DNA from: Cycas panzhihuaensis
Taxonomy: Eukaryota; Cycadophyta
Reading direction: 5' to 3'
Length of the DNA stretch: 64,000 bases
NCBI GenBank assembly: GCA_023213395.1
Contig: CM041465.1
Span: 222,463,741 to 222,527,740 of the forward strand
The stretch's first letter is position 1, and the number at the start of each line of letters is the position of its first letter. Made by a program: the position numbers and the translations under genes. The notes under the pieces are model-generated. The model had not been told where the DNA came from, did not search any database, and saw nothing but the letters and a program-made list of their open reading frames with translations. This document shows, piece after piece, positions 35,051 through 46,540 of the stretch.

Positions 35051-35496
35051 TGTTAGGATTATTAATGTTACTTTATATGTTATTTATTATCTCTTATTTA
35101 AGTCACATGTGTAAATTATTATTTAAGTGATTCCAATGTTTAATGTTTAGAAGATAATTAAATATTATGTGAAAGGTTGTTGAAATATACAACTGCCCAT
35201 TTCAACGAACCTCTCTAGTTATTAATATCATCTCCTAGATTCAAGGAGGTGGTTCTGAGAATCTAGGAGGCTATCTAAAGCCTATTTCAAGGCTGGTTTT
35301 GTGGTTTGTAGAGGGTATCTTTAAGGTCCATTGTATAAGTCATTTTTTATTAATAATATTTAGATTTAGGAGGTGGTTTTCCTTCCCCAGAAGGGGTTTT
35401 CCACCTGTCAAACCATGTGTACTTGTTCAATGTCTTTCTTTTATGTTTTTATTGTTCATTTGATCTTATGACATTGTTCATGTGTCTATTCTCACA
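35051..35496 (+). repeat. 3' LTR of copia B
   Basis: 446 bp, preceded by the purine tract TAAAGGGGAA and followed by AACTT, the presumed duplication. Confidence 0.92.
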
Positions 35497-35501
35497 AACT
35501 T

Positions 35502-37600
35502 CTCTTATGGGAGGGCAAACAAATTACTAATTTTGTTAGTATATTAGTAGAAATCAAGGATAATCTTCCCTCTGTAGGTGAATTAATATCAAATATTAAA
35601 ATTGTTCACTTAATAAGTTACTAAAATCATTTGATAATATAGTGAATACACTTATTATTAGGGGACAAGTTAAAAGCATGTCATTTGATACTTTATATGA
35701 ACATATTCTTTAATAAGAGAAGAAAATCCAAAGGTATAAGGAGGAAACAAAAGTCAAAGAAGTTTTTCTCTCAAGACCTACAATTGGTGAATAAGGAAAA
35801 GGAACAATAGGAAGGTCAACAAACATAAGAACCATTAGAGGAAGATTCATAAGAGGAAGGATAGGATCAAGTAGAGGAAGTCAACAGATACTTGGATATG
35901 TTATCATTGTGGTAGATTATGTCACATCGTTGTAGAGTGTAGATTAGTGAAAACTTGTCCTTATTATTACTATGGAAGATATGTACATCTCTCAAGTAAT
36001 TACTTTTATAAAATAATTGAAATTTTAAAAGGAAAAAATGTTGAAGAAGACTATAGTAATGAACAACCCAAAGATGAAGATAGAGAAGAAACTTCTTTTA
36101 TTATTATCTTAGTTTCATGTACTCATCATAACGGAGACTAGTTCATTAATTTTGGAGCCTCAAATCATAGGACTAGGAAAGAAGAATGGTTCAAAACTTC
36201 ACTTCCATACCTAACAAATAGAACTGTTGAGCTTAGTGATGATTATTCTTTAAAAATTAAAGGCAAAGAAACCATAGTAATCAAAATCAAGCAAGATTTC
36301 AAAAGGATTGACAATGTTCTATTTATTCTAGGTTTGAATAAAAATCTTCTTTCTATATCATAATTAAGAAAGAAGAAACTTTGAGTAATATTCCAAAAAA
36401 ATGGAAAGTGATATACTCATGATATGAAAAAGTGAGGGTGAGAACATTGCTAAAGGGATAAAAACTGATAATATTTATAAATTAGTTTCTACTCTTATTA
36501 TCTCTTATATATAAAAAAAAATTATTTAAATTAATAATAATAAAATCTAGTATTTTTTATATAGATATATTGCATATGATAAAATAAGATTACTCAATTT
36601 TTTTCTACAGCAAATGGTTTTCCTTATAGCATTACAATAAATTCCTCTATCTGCAAAAGTTACATATTAGGAAAACAACATAGAATGCTATTTCAGTAAT
36701 GCAATTAGAGAACAAAAGAAAAATTACAATTAGTTCATGGTGATATATGTGGACCAATCACACCAAACTTTGTTAATATTGCTTGGTACTTTCTGACATT
36801 CATAAATGATTTCACCAAGAAGGCTTGGGTGTTCTTTATCTTTAGTAAATCATAAGCTCTTGATTACTTCAAAGAATTTAAAGCTCAAGTTATGCTATAA
36901 AGTGAACATAAAATTAAAACACTTAGAACAGATAGAGGAGGAGAATATATTTTGAATGAATTTTTAATTTTTTATAAAATGCATGGTATTTATAAACAAA
37001 CAATTATTCCATATACTCCACAGTCTAATAAAGTAACTGAAAGACTAAATAAGACTATAATAAAAATAACACGATGCATGATAAAAGAAAAAAATGTCTT
37101 AAATATATATTGGGCTGATAGAGTTAATACTATTATCTATTTGATAAATAGAAGTTCCACAAAAGTTCTTGATAAAATTACTCCAAAATGAGCATGGATA
37201 GATAAGAAACTTAATGTAAGTCATCTAAGAACTTTTCAAAGCATTGCTTATGTGCATGTTCCAAACTAAAAAAGAGTCAAATTAGATGATAATAGTATTG
37301 AATTTATCATGGTCAGGTATAGTGCTAAGTCAAAAGCCTATCACTGCATAGATATGAAAATTAATAAAATTTATATAAGTAGAGATATAACCCTTGATGA
37401 AGGTATTCCAATCAGTAAAGATGTTACTTATTCTCAAAAAGGTATAATATTAGAAGAAAATGTAAAATCTTCTAATGATGAGAATATAACTAAGGAAGAA
37501 TCAAATCCTCATGATCACAAAGAAATAAGATCTCAAGAAGAACTAGATACATTATCTAAAATAGAAATATAGGAAAATATTTAAAAAAGAAGATTACCTA
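35502..37600 (+). pseudogene. Copia A gag 3' part, protease and integrase
   Basis: Gag resumes with GKQITNFVSILVEIKDNLPS. A zinc knuckle CYHCGRLCHIVVEC lies at about 35899-35940, followed by a second, decayed one (CPYYYYGRYVHLS). Protease: FINFGASNHRT, where the catalytic Asp reads Asn. Integrase: HGDICGPITPNF (about 36740), TDRGGEYILNEF (about 36930) and SNKVTERLNKT (about 37025), keeping all three acidic residues. The C-terminal part with VRYSAKSKAYHCID is open at 37309-37572. Several stops and shifts. Confidence 0.8.
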
Positions 37601-37689
37601 AATGGCATCTAAAAACTATAGAAGAACCAAAAAGAGATAGAACTAGGTTTTAAAAACATCAAGCATTAACTTATTTAGTTGAGCCTTAA

Positions 37690-39057
37690 AGTTTTAAAGA
37701 AGCCTACCCAAAAGCAAAATGGCAAGAAGCCATGGACAAAGAAATAAACTCTATAAATTAAAATAATGTCTAGGAATCAATTCCTCCACCTAAAAGTAAA
37801 CCTATTACAGGTTGTAAATGGGTACATAGGATAAAAGAAAAGTTTGATGAAAGTATTAAAAAACATAAAGCCTAACTTTTATCTAAGGGATATACTTAGA
37901 TTACAGGTATTGATTATGAAGAAACCTTTGCTTTTGTAAAAAAATTAATAATAATTTATACAGTTATAGCTTTGATAGCTCAATACAGATGGGAAATTAT
38001 GTAACTAGATATAAAAAGTACCTTCCTAAATGGTGATATTAATGAAGAAGTCTATGGGGAACATCCAGTTGGGTGTAAAAAGAAAGGAGAGGAATATGTG
38101 GTCAATAGATTAAAAATGGCCTTATATGGCCTAAAATAAGCACCTCAAGCTTGGTATACAAAACTAAACCATCATGTTTAGAAGAAAGGCTTTAGTAGAT
38201 GTGAGGTTGATTTAAGTATTTATATTAAAAAATAAAAAGACTCGATTACCATAATTTTTGTATATATATAGATGATTTAATTATTACAAGAAATGGCTAA
38301 GAAACCATTAATTAGGCGAAAACATAGATGGAAAGCAATTTTGAAATAATTGACATGACTACATTTCATTATTTTCTTGGCATAGAAGTTGAGCAAGTAG
38401 AAACTAATATCTTTATCTCATAATCTAAGTATTATAAGAATCTTCTCAAAAGATTTAGTATGGAAGAATATAATCCTTTTTTTATACCTATGGAAATAGG
38501 TTGTATTCTAATAGTTAAGGAAGATAATCATCATAAAATGAATGAAACTCAATTCAAACAACTTGTTAGAAGTCTCATCTACTTGAAAACCACTAAATTA
38601 GATATATCCTTTTCTATTGGAGTTGCTTTTAGGTTTATGTATAATCCAAAGATTTTTCACTATAATGTTGTAAAATGAACCTTAAGATACATCAAAGGTA
38701 CATTAGATCTTAGACTATTATATACTAAAGTAGATAAACTAGGATTAATTAGATTCACTCACTCTAACTAGGTAAGAGAAATTCAAGAAATGAAGTCCAC
38801 ATCAAACTACTGCTTCAATCTTGAAATAACTATAACATCATGGAATAGTAAAAAGTAACAATAAAAACCTTGTCCTCAATAGAAGCAAAGTATAAAGTTA
38901 TAATAAGTGTAACTTTTGAAACAATTTACTTAAAACAACTCCTAAAGGATCTAAATTAGAGTTATCATAAAGTAACTACAATCTACTATGATAACCAAAG
39001 TGTTACCAAACTCACTAAAAATCATGTGTTCCATGCAAGGACTAAACACATAGAAGT
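37690..39057 (+). pseudogene. Copia A reverse transcriptase and RNase H, 5' part
   Basis: KWQEAMDKEINSIN (about 37720), [39 protein letters not shown] and LYGLK-stop-APQAWYTKL identify copia RT. The active-site region is frameshifted near 38265. RNase H reaches ARTKHIEV at 39030-39057, where element C interrupts it; it resumes at 49060. Confidence 0.8.
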
Positions 39058-41602
39058 TGTTTCCCAGCTATTGGGAATGGACTCGGGATGCATCGACACA
39101 GGTTTGTTCAGGTATATGTTTTCACTTTTCTTACTTATGATTGCTAAGGTAATTTGGAGTAATTTGATTGACATATGCCTGCCTACACGCATTTGCTTGA
39201 CTGCTTGCTCATAATGCATGTGCCTAACGGCACTCTTCAGCCTATGACGACTCACAGCGGGGGCATTCCTCAGCGAATGCGACACCCTGTATGGCGTACA
39301 ACCACTCACGATGTCTCCATGGTCTCTCGGGATGCTCCTTCCAGCTCGTTTGTGCTTATTGCCACATGCCACTTATGTTGCAAATCCTTTCTAAGTTCGA
39401 TTTAATCCTTAGTTAGGACTCTTTGCATTGTTTGGGTACTTGCCCACTGCTTGGGCATTCCCTCAGTTGTTCCCATTCATGATTAGCCTCTATTTTTGCC
39501 TCAAAACCTGATTTTGCTGCTTATTATTCTCTTTTTTTAAATTTGTGTCTGCAAGAAACTTAGCTGATACCACGAGTTTGTAGCGGTACAAGCGCATCAT
39601 GCAGAACTTAGCTGATGCCAAGTTTGCCGCAGACGATCGCTTAAAATTTGAAAAAGAGAAACCACGCCGATGCTGGCCGCTTTTTCGCGTGAATCGCCAA
39701 GTGGCTCGAACGATCGAGGCGCCCCAAGGCCCCCAACGTTCACTTGCTATGCCCAAGGCATAAAAGCCTTTTTTTCACTCATTTGCTACATATTATTGAG
39801 AATTCTTCAACTCACTTTTCAAGACTCCCAAGAAAAAACTCTCTATTAGAAACCAAAAAGAAAGAGTGACAAGAAAGCTTCTCCTACAGCAGTTGGACAG
39901 AGATACAGAGGGCTGCTATTAACTGGAGTTGCAGGGCCATTGCTGCCCCCTATGGAGCTCCATTACAAGCACCATCTCTCCTCACAAAGATCCAAGGCTT
40001 CAAGAGGTTTTCTTCATCAAAATCCACTCCAAAGACCCGTTCTCAAGCTCCCAACTTGCATAAGGCTCTACTCTTCCACTCTCATGCAAAGGACATTCAA
40101 CTCCACTTCTTGGACACCACTTGCCGCGCCCCAAGTTGCTAAGTGCCTACATGCACTCATTCTTCTCCATTCAAGGTATTTATTGGCTCTATTAGTGCTT
40201 TTTGCTTGTTTTTCCATTGAGTTGCTTGCAAATTCTTTCCTCTTGTTTGCATGCACTTCCTTTGAGTTTCTTTTGGCCGCTTGATGCATATAACCTTAGT
40301 AGTTGTGGCTTATTAGAGCGCTGCCCTAGGTTAGGCGCATTTTCTTGTGATTCCCTAAAACTCATCCTCTCCCACCGAGTTCCCTCTTTTGCCATTTTCT
40401 AAGCTAGCCAAGATAAAGGGCTTTACGAGGATTTGAGGGAGATAGGCGGGTCCGCCCCCATTACCGTCCTTCTCCCAAGGGTTCCGCCCCTTATCCTCTC
40501 TCCCTTTATCACCCGCGCTTTCTTAGGAGACGGGGCTAGAGAAACCTTGGAGGGTTGGCTTGAGTCTCCTCATTGGCGTAGGCCATTTGTTATCACACGA
40601 CCCATCTTGTTGCATGCTAGCATTGTTTCCCTATACCCTGTGGAGACCTCTCTCGTGGGTGAGTTAGCCATCCCGAGGCTACACTCAATCCTATTCGGCA
40701 TTTTATGGTGTATGACTACCACATATGTGTCGCGCGGCTTTGTTTCCTTTCCATTATATGTGGGTGCTTAATTACGTCTGGCTAGCCTAGTTGATTTCAT
40801 TTTCAGCGTATATATATACATATATCTCGTCGGTTTTGGTAGCCTCTCTCCCGAGAGGAGGGTGTTCTCTCCGGTTGTGTGTGGATCGCTTGAGAGGGAG
40901 GGGTGCGCGAGGTCAACCCGCTGCTTGGCCGACCGTCACGAGGTACGCCTTTCCCTTTTTTGGTTGTTTTGAGCTTTACTTTCCGCTCTTTCGGTTTGTT
41001 AGTTCTTGCATGCTCCTGGGAGGTAAGTGAACCCCTTCGACGCCTTTGATCGACGTTGCATGCGCCAAGACGGAGGGAAGGAGCGCGACTGAGGAGGGAA
41101 ACCCGTATTCCTGCTTCGGACCGTGTCCGTGTATTTCCGCGTGTCTTTCGTGTTTACTTTGTGTTTTTACGCCGTTGCATTTACTTTGATCTGTAAAGGA
41201 ACATAAGGAAAGAAAGAAAAATAAATCATTTACTTTACATTTGCTTTCTTGTACTTCTTTATTACATTGCATGACATAGTAGTGTAGGTCCCATTTCACT
41301 ATACCCCTTAGCCACACTTACCCCTTACTCCGTGACACGTTTGGTTGATTGCCCTCGCCGCCTTCTCATTGCCTTGAGAAGTAGCGACGCGCTAGGATTC
41401 TTTTCCCTTCTCGGCCATCCGAAGGGTAGGAAGGCCTCGTCTTGCACGGCCACCGGAAGCAACCAGCACCTCAGCCTCCTGCACTCCGCGCTCCCAAGAC
41501 GGACGTCTGCGAGGTATGAGCCTCGCTGGTTAGCCCGCTTAGCATATTGTTTCTATGCCCTTCCCGCGAGGCGTTGGATCATTGCCTGCGGAGAGCGTTT
41601 CA
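39058..41602 (+). repeat. 5' LTR of element C
   Basis: 2545 bp, TGTTTCCC...GCGTTTCA. Matches 46541-49054 throughout, the two copies differing by many 1-5 nt indels. A TA-rich stretch (40807-40827, TATATATATACATATATC) is a possible TATA region; open frames inside have no recognised domains. Confidence 0.95.
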
Positions 41603-41624
41603 TGGCGACCATACTGGGATCGCC
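41603..41624 (+). promoter_or_regulatory. Primer-binding site of element C
   Basis: TGGCGACCATACTGGGATCG immediately after the LTR. TGGCGAC...TGGGGA-like sites are typical of Tat/Ogre-type gypsy elements; which tRNA was not determined. Confidence 0.75.
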
Positions 41625-42032
41625 AAGAAGGGAGCTAGATCCGCTTCCCTTCATGTTGGTGCTCTTGCCTTTAGGTAGTTTCGCATTACGTGTTTTGAGT
41701 TGGGCAACCCCAACGTGTTTGCGCGGCTTTCCTTTCTTTTCGCTTTTCTAACAACGCCATGGAGGCGTTGCATGCGACGTTCTCGGCCGCTTGCGGGTTT
41801 GCCGCCATTGTTAAGACCAATCGTCGCGTTTCATTCCATCGTCGAACCCCGATTCTAAGAATGGAAGGTTACCCGTCCGATTGACCTACATGCCATGACT
41901 TCGTGAACTCAAGAGTTCCCTTCGTCTGCTCCGAATCCACCCGTGAGGGCGAGGATTCCATCTATTACCCGGATGACCATTTCCACCCCAAGACTTTGAG
42001 CCTTCCGCTCATGCAATGGAAGATCGCCCACT

Positions 42033-43887
42033 GTGAGACCCGCCACCCCACCGGGCGAGCCTTACGAGGAGCGCCCTGAGGGATCCCCTACTTTCGAAGT
42101 CCCTTCGACCTCGTATGGCTATGAGGATACCCCTCCCGCCGACGCCGAGATGCTGGCGAGTACTTTCGAAAGGTCACGCCAACCACCTCCTAGATGGTTT
42201 ACGGAAATGCTACGCAACGTGGCGTCTTCCTCATCCATGCCCACGTCATCTATGACGATTGATGCTTCCGCCCGCGCACACACGTCCTATGCCGTGTCTA
42301 CCCCGGCTCCTAAGGCGAGTGTTGCGCCTGCCGCCCCTAGTCGTGGCCCCACTCCTTCGGGACTCGCAGATGTCCATTCCCCAACTCGGGGTTAGTATGC
42401 CTTGCTCAAACCAAACGCACGTGCCACCGCCGAACGTGGCGCACGCGTTCCCTAGTAGGCTTCGAGGCCCTACTAGCGCCGCCGCCGCTAGCCATGTAGG
42501 ACCCACTCCTACATACGTCCAGAACCCGGTTGGTGGTCCTTCTCTTTACGTGCCCCTAGGCTACACGTCACAACCTTGGGGGCAGGGCAAGGGAAACCAT
42601 CTCCTGCATGGAGTGGACCCGTTGCACCCATATGGGGTCGCGCCACCTACGGTGGCCCATATGGGCAAACCCGGTCCCTCACCCTGCTTTCCGACGTCGG
42701 TAGCGACTCCTGCTGCGTCAAGACAAGGGAGCGCCTCCCTTTCGTAGTTGCTACCCGGCCCCTTTCCAACAAGGGGCCTCTTTCCGAGGAGGGATGGGTA
42801 TGCCACCCCCATCCATCCCTTTGACGGTTGTCGATCCTTTAGCCCAGGCAAGGACACGTCCTTTCACGGACTATAGGTTGACGCCCTTGTCTGTTGAGGC
42901 ATTGAGGACTAACTTGCCGCCTCATCCTCCTGAAGTCCCCAAATTTGACGGGACTTCGTCGCAAGACCCAACCGAACATGTGCGCAGCTTTTCCATGGCG
43001 TGCATCGACTATTGGGCCTACGACCATATCTTGATGAAGCTCTTCCCGCGGTCCTTGCAGGGCAACGCCCTCAAGTGGCTCTACCGCCTTCCTGCCCATT
43101 CGATTTCCTCATTCCAGCAGCTAGTCGACGAGTTCGTCAACTACTTTGACGTAGCTTGCCCATTCGAAAGCGGAATGAAGGCGCTTCTGTCGCTCAAACA
43201 AGGTCACGATGAGATGAATCGTGACTTTGTGCGACGCTTTCACGACCTTCTTCATTCCACCAAGGCCACATTGCCTGAGGAGTTGAAGAGGGATCTGTTT
43301 ATCAATGCACTTCGCCCCGAAGTGCATGTGGAAGTCCTCAAGATGGGGGCAACCACGTGTGACTCCGCGATTTCGAGGTGTTTGACGTTGGAGGCCATTG
43401 AGATCCAGGCTGGACTCAAGAAACCTCCTAAGCCCTCACAACGTCGTGAGGCGCCTCCCCGTGAAGGAAACCGAACCTTCGCATCTGCCAGCCCACCTCT
43501 CACCCGACTGAGAGGACCCTAGACCCCCTCACCTCCGCTATTCACTCATTTGAGCGAACGATGAAGGAGCTTAAACTCTAACCTCCTTCGTCGCCTACCT
43601 CCCATAGACCTGTTCAGCAAGCTTCTCGTGCGATGCCCCCCAAAGGGGGTAACACCCAGTCTTCTCAAGCAAGGAGGACCGATCCTCCCCTTGAGAAGAG
43701 GTGGTGCTCCATCCACGGGGAATGTTTCCATGACGATTCACGTTGCCGGGCACAGCACCCACGCGACGCCCGTCACGCCGATTCGTCCCCTAAAGTGCAT
43801 CGAGGCCTAACCTCGATCAACCCATTCATAGAGACCCATTCCCCAAACATGGGGAACGTGGTCGTGATGTTCAACAAGGGAATGTAA
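42033..43887 (+). pseudogene. Element C Gag (Retrotrans_gag domain and CCHC-like finger)
   Basis: The N-terminal part (42033-42790) is rich in Pro, Ser and Ala and shifts frame at least once. The open frame 42794-43522 holds a clear Gag core: PKFDGTSSQDPTEHVRSF, LFPRSLQGNALKWLYRLP, FQQLVDEFVNYF and LKQGHDEMNRDFVRRFHDL. Downstream, 43705-43746 encodes CSIHGECFHDDSRC, a CX2HX4HX4C finger as in Tat-lineage Gag. Frames change by small indels rather than by stops, so it is either mildly decayed or affected by sequence errors. Gag would package the RNA of C, with Pol needed from another element. Confidence 0.85.
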
Positions 43888-43934
43888 TCGGGATAGATCT
43901 CCGATCCTCGCCTTCGCATGGTAGAGGGAAGGGT

Positions 43935-44830
43935 GTGCGAAGGTCACCTTCACCTTCGGCCTCCCACGACCGCCGTGCTCCATCACCTTCGCAGTCCCGC
44001 TACAAGGGAAAGAAGGTTGTCCAACTGCTTGAGACCACTCCGTTATATGCCTTAACCCGGTCTCAAGCTGCTAAAGAGGCAGCTGGTACCTCTTCATCCA
44101 CATCTTACCTTGATCCTCTTCCGGAAGCCGTTCCTCCGGAGATTCCTGCGCTTCCCAAGACTATTCCCGCCCCGCCTGCTCGATTCGACTTTAGAAGGGC
44201 ACTTACCCAACCCACAGGGAAGGGTAAACCCTTTTCTATTGTTGACGAGCTCTATACCGTCGCTGCGGGAATGTCCTTGATGGATGTCTTGAGAAGCTGC
44301 CCTGAGCAACGTGCTCTTCTTCTTGAACCTCTTGGCCAACAAGACGCTTCCATCCATGCGATAGGTGCTACCTCCCATGGGCCACCTGTCATCTCATTTG
44401 ATCCTAGAGATCTCCCATCTCCCAAAGAAGCGGGAGAAGCTTTTACGTGCAGATTCGTCATTACCATTGACACTCGATTGTATCGTAAAGAGGACCATTG
44501 TAGATAATGGCTCCTCGGTTAATGCTATGCTCTACAGTATGCTCAAGGAGCTAGGCATAGTAGCTCTTAAGTCATCCTTGGAAATGCCAAGGGTATGATG
44601 GGACTGAGAAGTCCCCTTTAGGGACAGTCTCCCTTTCCCTCACCTTAGAGAGAAAGCTTACGCCGAGTTCTTGTACTCGATGTCGATGTGGAGTACAACC
44701 TCTTGTTGGGCCGACTATGGCTCGACCAGATGGGAGCAATCACTCCACACGTGGGGGCAACTTAAATTTGTCCATGAAGGACAAGTTAAAGTTGTCGCCT
44801 GTGAGCCTATGCCGCCTCACACCTCCCATC
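43935..44830 (+). pseudogene. Element C aspartic-protease region
   Basis: After a Ser/Pro-rich linker (43935-44300) the frame ending at 44507 gives way, by a shift, to KRTIVDNGSSVNAMLYSML (about 44481), where D-N-G replaces D-S/T-G. Then, in another frame, VLDVDVEYNLLLGRLWLDQM and GAITPHVGATLKFVHEGQ follow (to about 44780), the conserved second half of plant gypsy protease domains. Two frameshifts are needed, so no intact protein as sequenced. Confidence 0.75.
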
Positions 44831-45462
44831 CACCGCCAGTGCTATTTTCGATGATGAAGATAGCGATCCCGAGGAGGTTACTCCTTCCGTGGGACCTTTG
44901 TTTCGTGAGATCGACCTTCATCACGAGCCCTATGCAATGTCATGAGCCAAACCTAGTTAGGTTTGCCCCTATTAGTGTAGGTGGTTACGGTTGCTTGCCT
45001 GTCACGGGCGATTCTGATCCGGATAGCGAGGGTTATGGGCCCTCTCCTCGACGTGTCACCCTGGTTTCGCAAGCACCTAGGGGAATATCTCGATCGGATA
45101 TTCCCGCTCTTCCTCATTCTCTGGGTTCTTCGAGCCACCGGGTCCTAAACCATCCATTTATTTTACCTTCTCGGCCTCCCTGAGCGGTTTCACGTAGGCG
45201 CCCACGTCAGCGAGCCACTCGTAGAGGCACTGCTTCTTCGCACTCTAGATCCTTACCTCAGACTAGAGCCACTCTTACTCGTATGTAACCTTGCCACGCG
45301 ATCCGTCGTGTGCCAGGTCCGTTGCGCTCATCTGGTTCCGACCATAGTAAGTTTACTAGTAGGCTTAGCGATATTGGCCCTACTCTTCGTCACCTATCTC
45401 CTACCCTGCGTGTGACTACCCCTACCTTTATGGGGTCTAGGCACACCTCTTCCTCTCCTCGT
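44831..45462 (+). other. Element C, post-protease region without RT
   Basis: GC-rich sequence with residual open frames, low in identifiable motifs. No RT, RNase H or integrase motif was found on either strand. Confidence 0.5.
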
Positions 45463-45802
45463 GCTCCGAAACGAACTTAAACTACCATTTTGAACTGTCT
45501 CCATTCCTCCCAACCACGGGTGGAATGGCAATTTAAGATGGATTCTTGCTCCGAAACGAGCCTAAACTACCATTTTAAATTGTTCCCATTCCTCCCAACC
45601 ATGGGTGGAATGGCAATTTAAGATGGATTCTTGCTCCGAAACGAGCCTAAACTACCATTTTAGATTGTTTCCATTCCTCCCAACTACGGGTTGAATGGCA
45701 ATTTAAGATGGATTCACGCTCCGAAATGAGCTTAAACTACCATCTTAAATTGTCCCCATTCTTCCCAGCCACAGGTGGAATGGCAATTTAAGGTGGATTC
45801 TC
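45463..45802 (+). repeat. Four 85 bp tandem repeats, each an inverted repeat (hairpin)
   Basis: Units start with GCTCCGAAA at 45463, 45548, 45633 and 45718, exactly 85 bp apart. Within each, ACCATYTTAAATTG and CAATTTAAGATGG are inverted repeats bracketing CCATTCCTCCC and GGGTGGAATGG. Each unit can thus fold into a stem of about 25 bp with a short loop. The array lies between gag-protease and the 3' LTR. Confidence 0.9.
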
Positions 45803-46540
45803 GTTTCTTCTTCCAGTTCCTCATGGAACCCGCGTTCCTGCGCTCTTGGGAACCTTTGTCCTCCTACTTGGGCATTCCCCAACTGGGACGACGCTATGGA
45901 GTATCGTTACTCCTCATACGTGCTTGTCGTTTCTTCGCATATTCCGCTATGCTCCTCGTGGACGTGCATGTCACTCTATTTCTAACCTCACACCTCTCGA
46001 TTACCTCGCTCACGGGATGTGTGTGCTCTGTAGACATATGGCCATACACGGAAGGAAACGCATGCATCTACATATTTACAAAATCTACATATTCAGCATA
46101 TCCCGAGGCACCTCAATGCTGAGGCCGTCAGCCTCGTCCGCCTCATCCTTGAGCATTGCCTCCCTCTTCTGGACGACCGCCCTTGAGACTTGCCTGGCCA
46201 GCCCGTGCCCCAAGCCTCCGGTTGCTGTTAGTTAGATTGCTTGCTCTATTCGCTGGATGCCCTCCTACTTCACGTTGCACTTCGGCAACGGGGGCATCCC
46301 CTTTCACCTGCTTATGTCAGTTTCAGGTCGATGTCTAGACGACGCGTAGGCAGCCCCTACATTGTCCTCGTCTCCGTCTCCCTTGTCCACGCGTTCCGCC
46401 ACGACACTCGCCTACGCCCTTGGTCCACGTGCTGCTCTTTATTGCTTTTCTTTATATATATACATGTGCTACTCATGTTTCTTGATTGTCGATTCGCCAT
46501 CACATTACGCCCGAAAGGTGAGGCTCACGCCATAAGGCGA
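45803..46540 (+). other. Element C 3' untranslated region
   Basis: GC-rich, no gene recognised. Runs into the 3' LTR at 46541; the usual purine tract is poor (GCCATAAGGCGA precedes the LTR). Confidence 0.45.

Larger units (their letters stand above)
27936..35496 (+). mobile_element. Ty1/copia element B, inserted in gag of copia A
   Basis: LTRs 27936-28379 and 35051-35496 are highly similar, with TG...CA ends. The flanking five bases are AAGTT (27931-27935) and AACTT (35497-35501), a duplication with one change. The primer site follows the 5' LTR and a purine tract (TAAAGGGGAA, 35041-35050) precedes the 3' LTR. The full gag-protease-integrase-RT-RNase H order is present but broken by stops. 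A 2.4 kb leader precedes gag. B is the best-preserved autonomous-type element in the window. Confidence 0.92.

Noticed and set aside
39022-41751. Numerous GC-rich open frames in 39022-41751 and 46505-48945
   Set aside because: They lie in the two LTRs of element C, occur on both strands, have no domains and break differently in each LTR copy.
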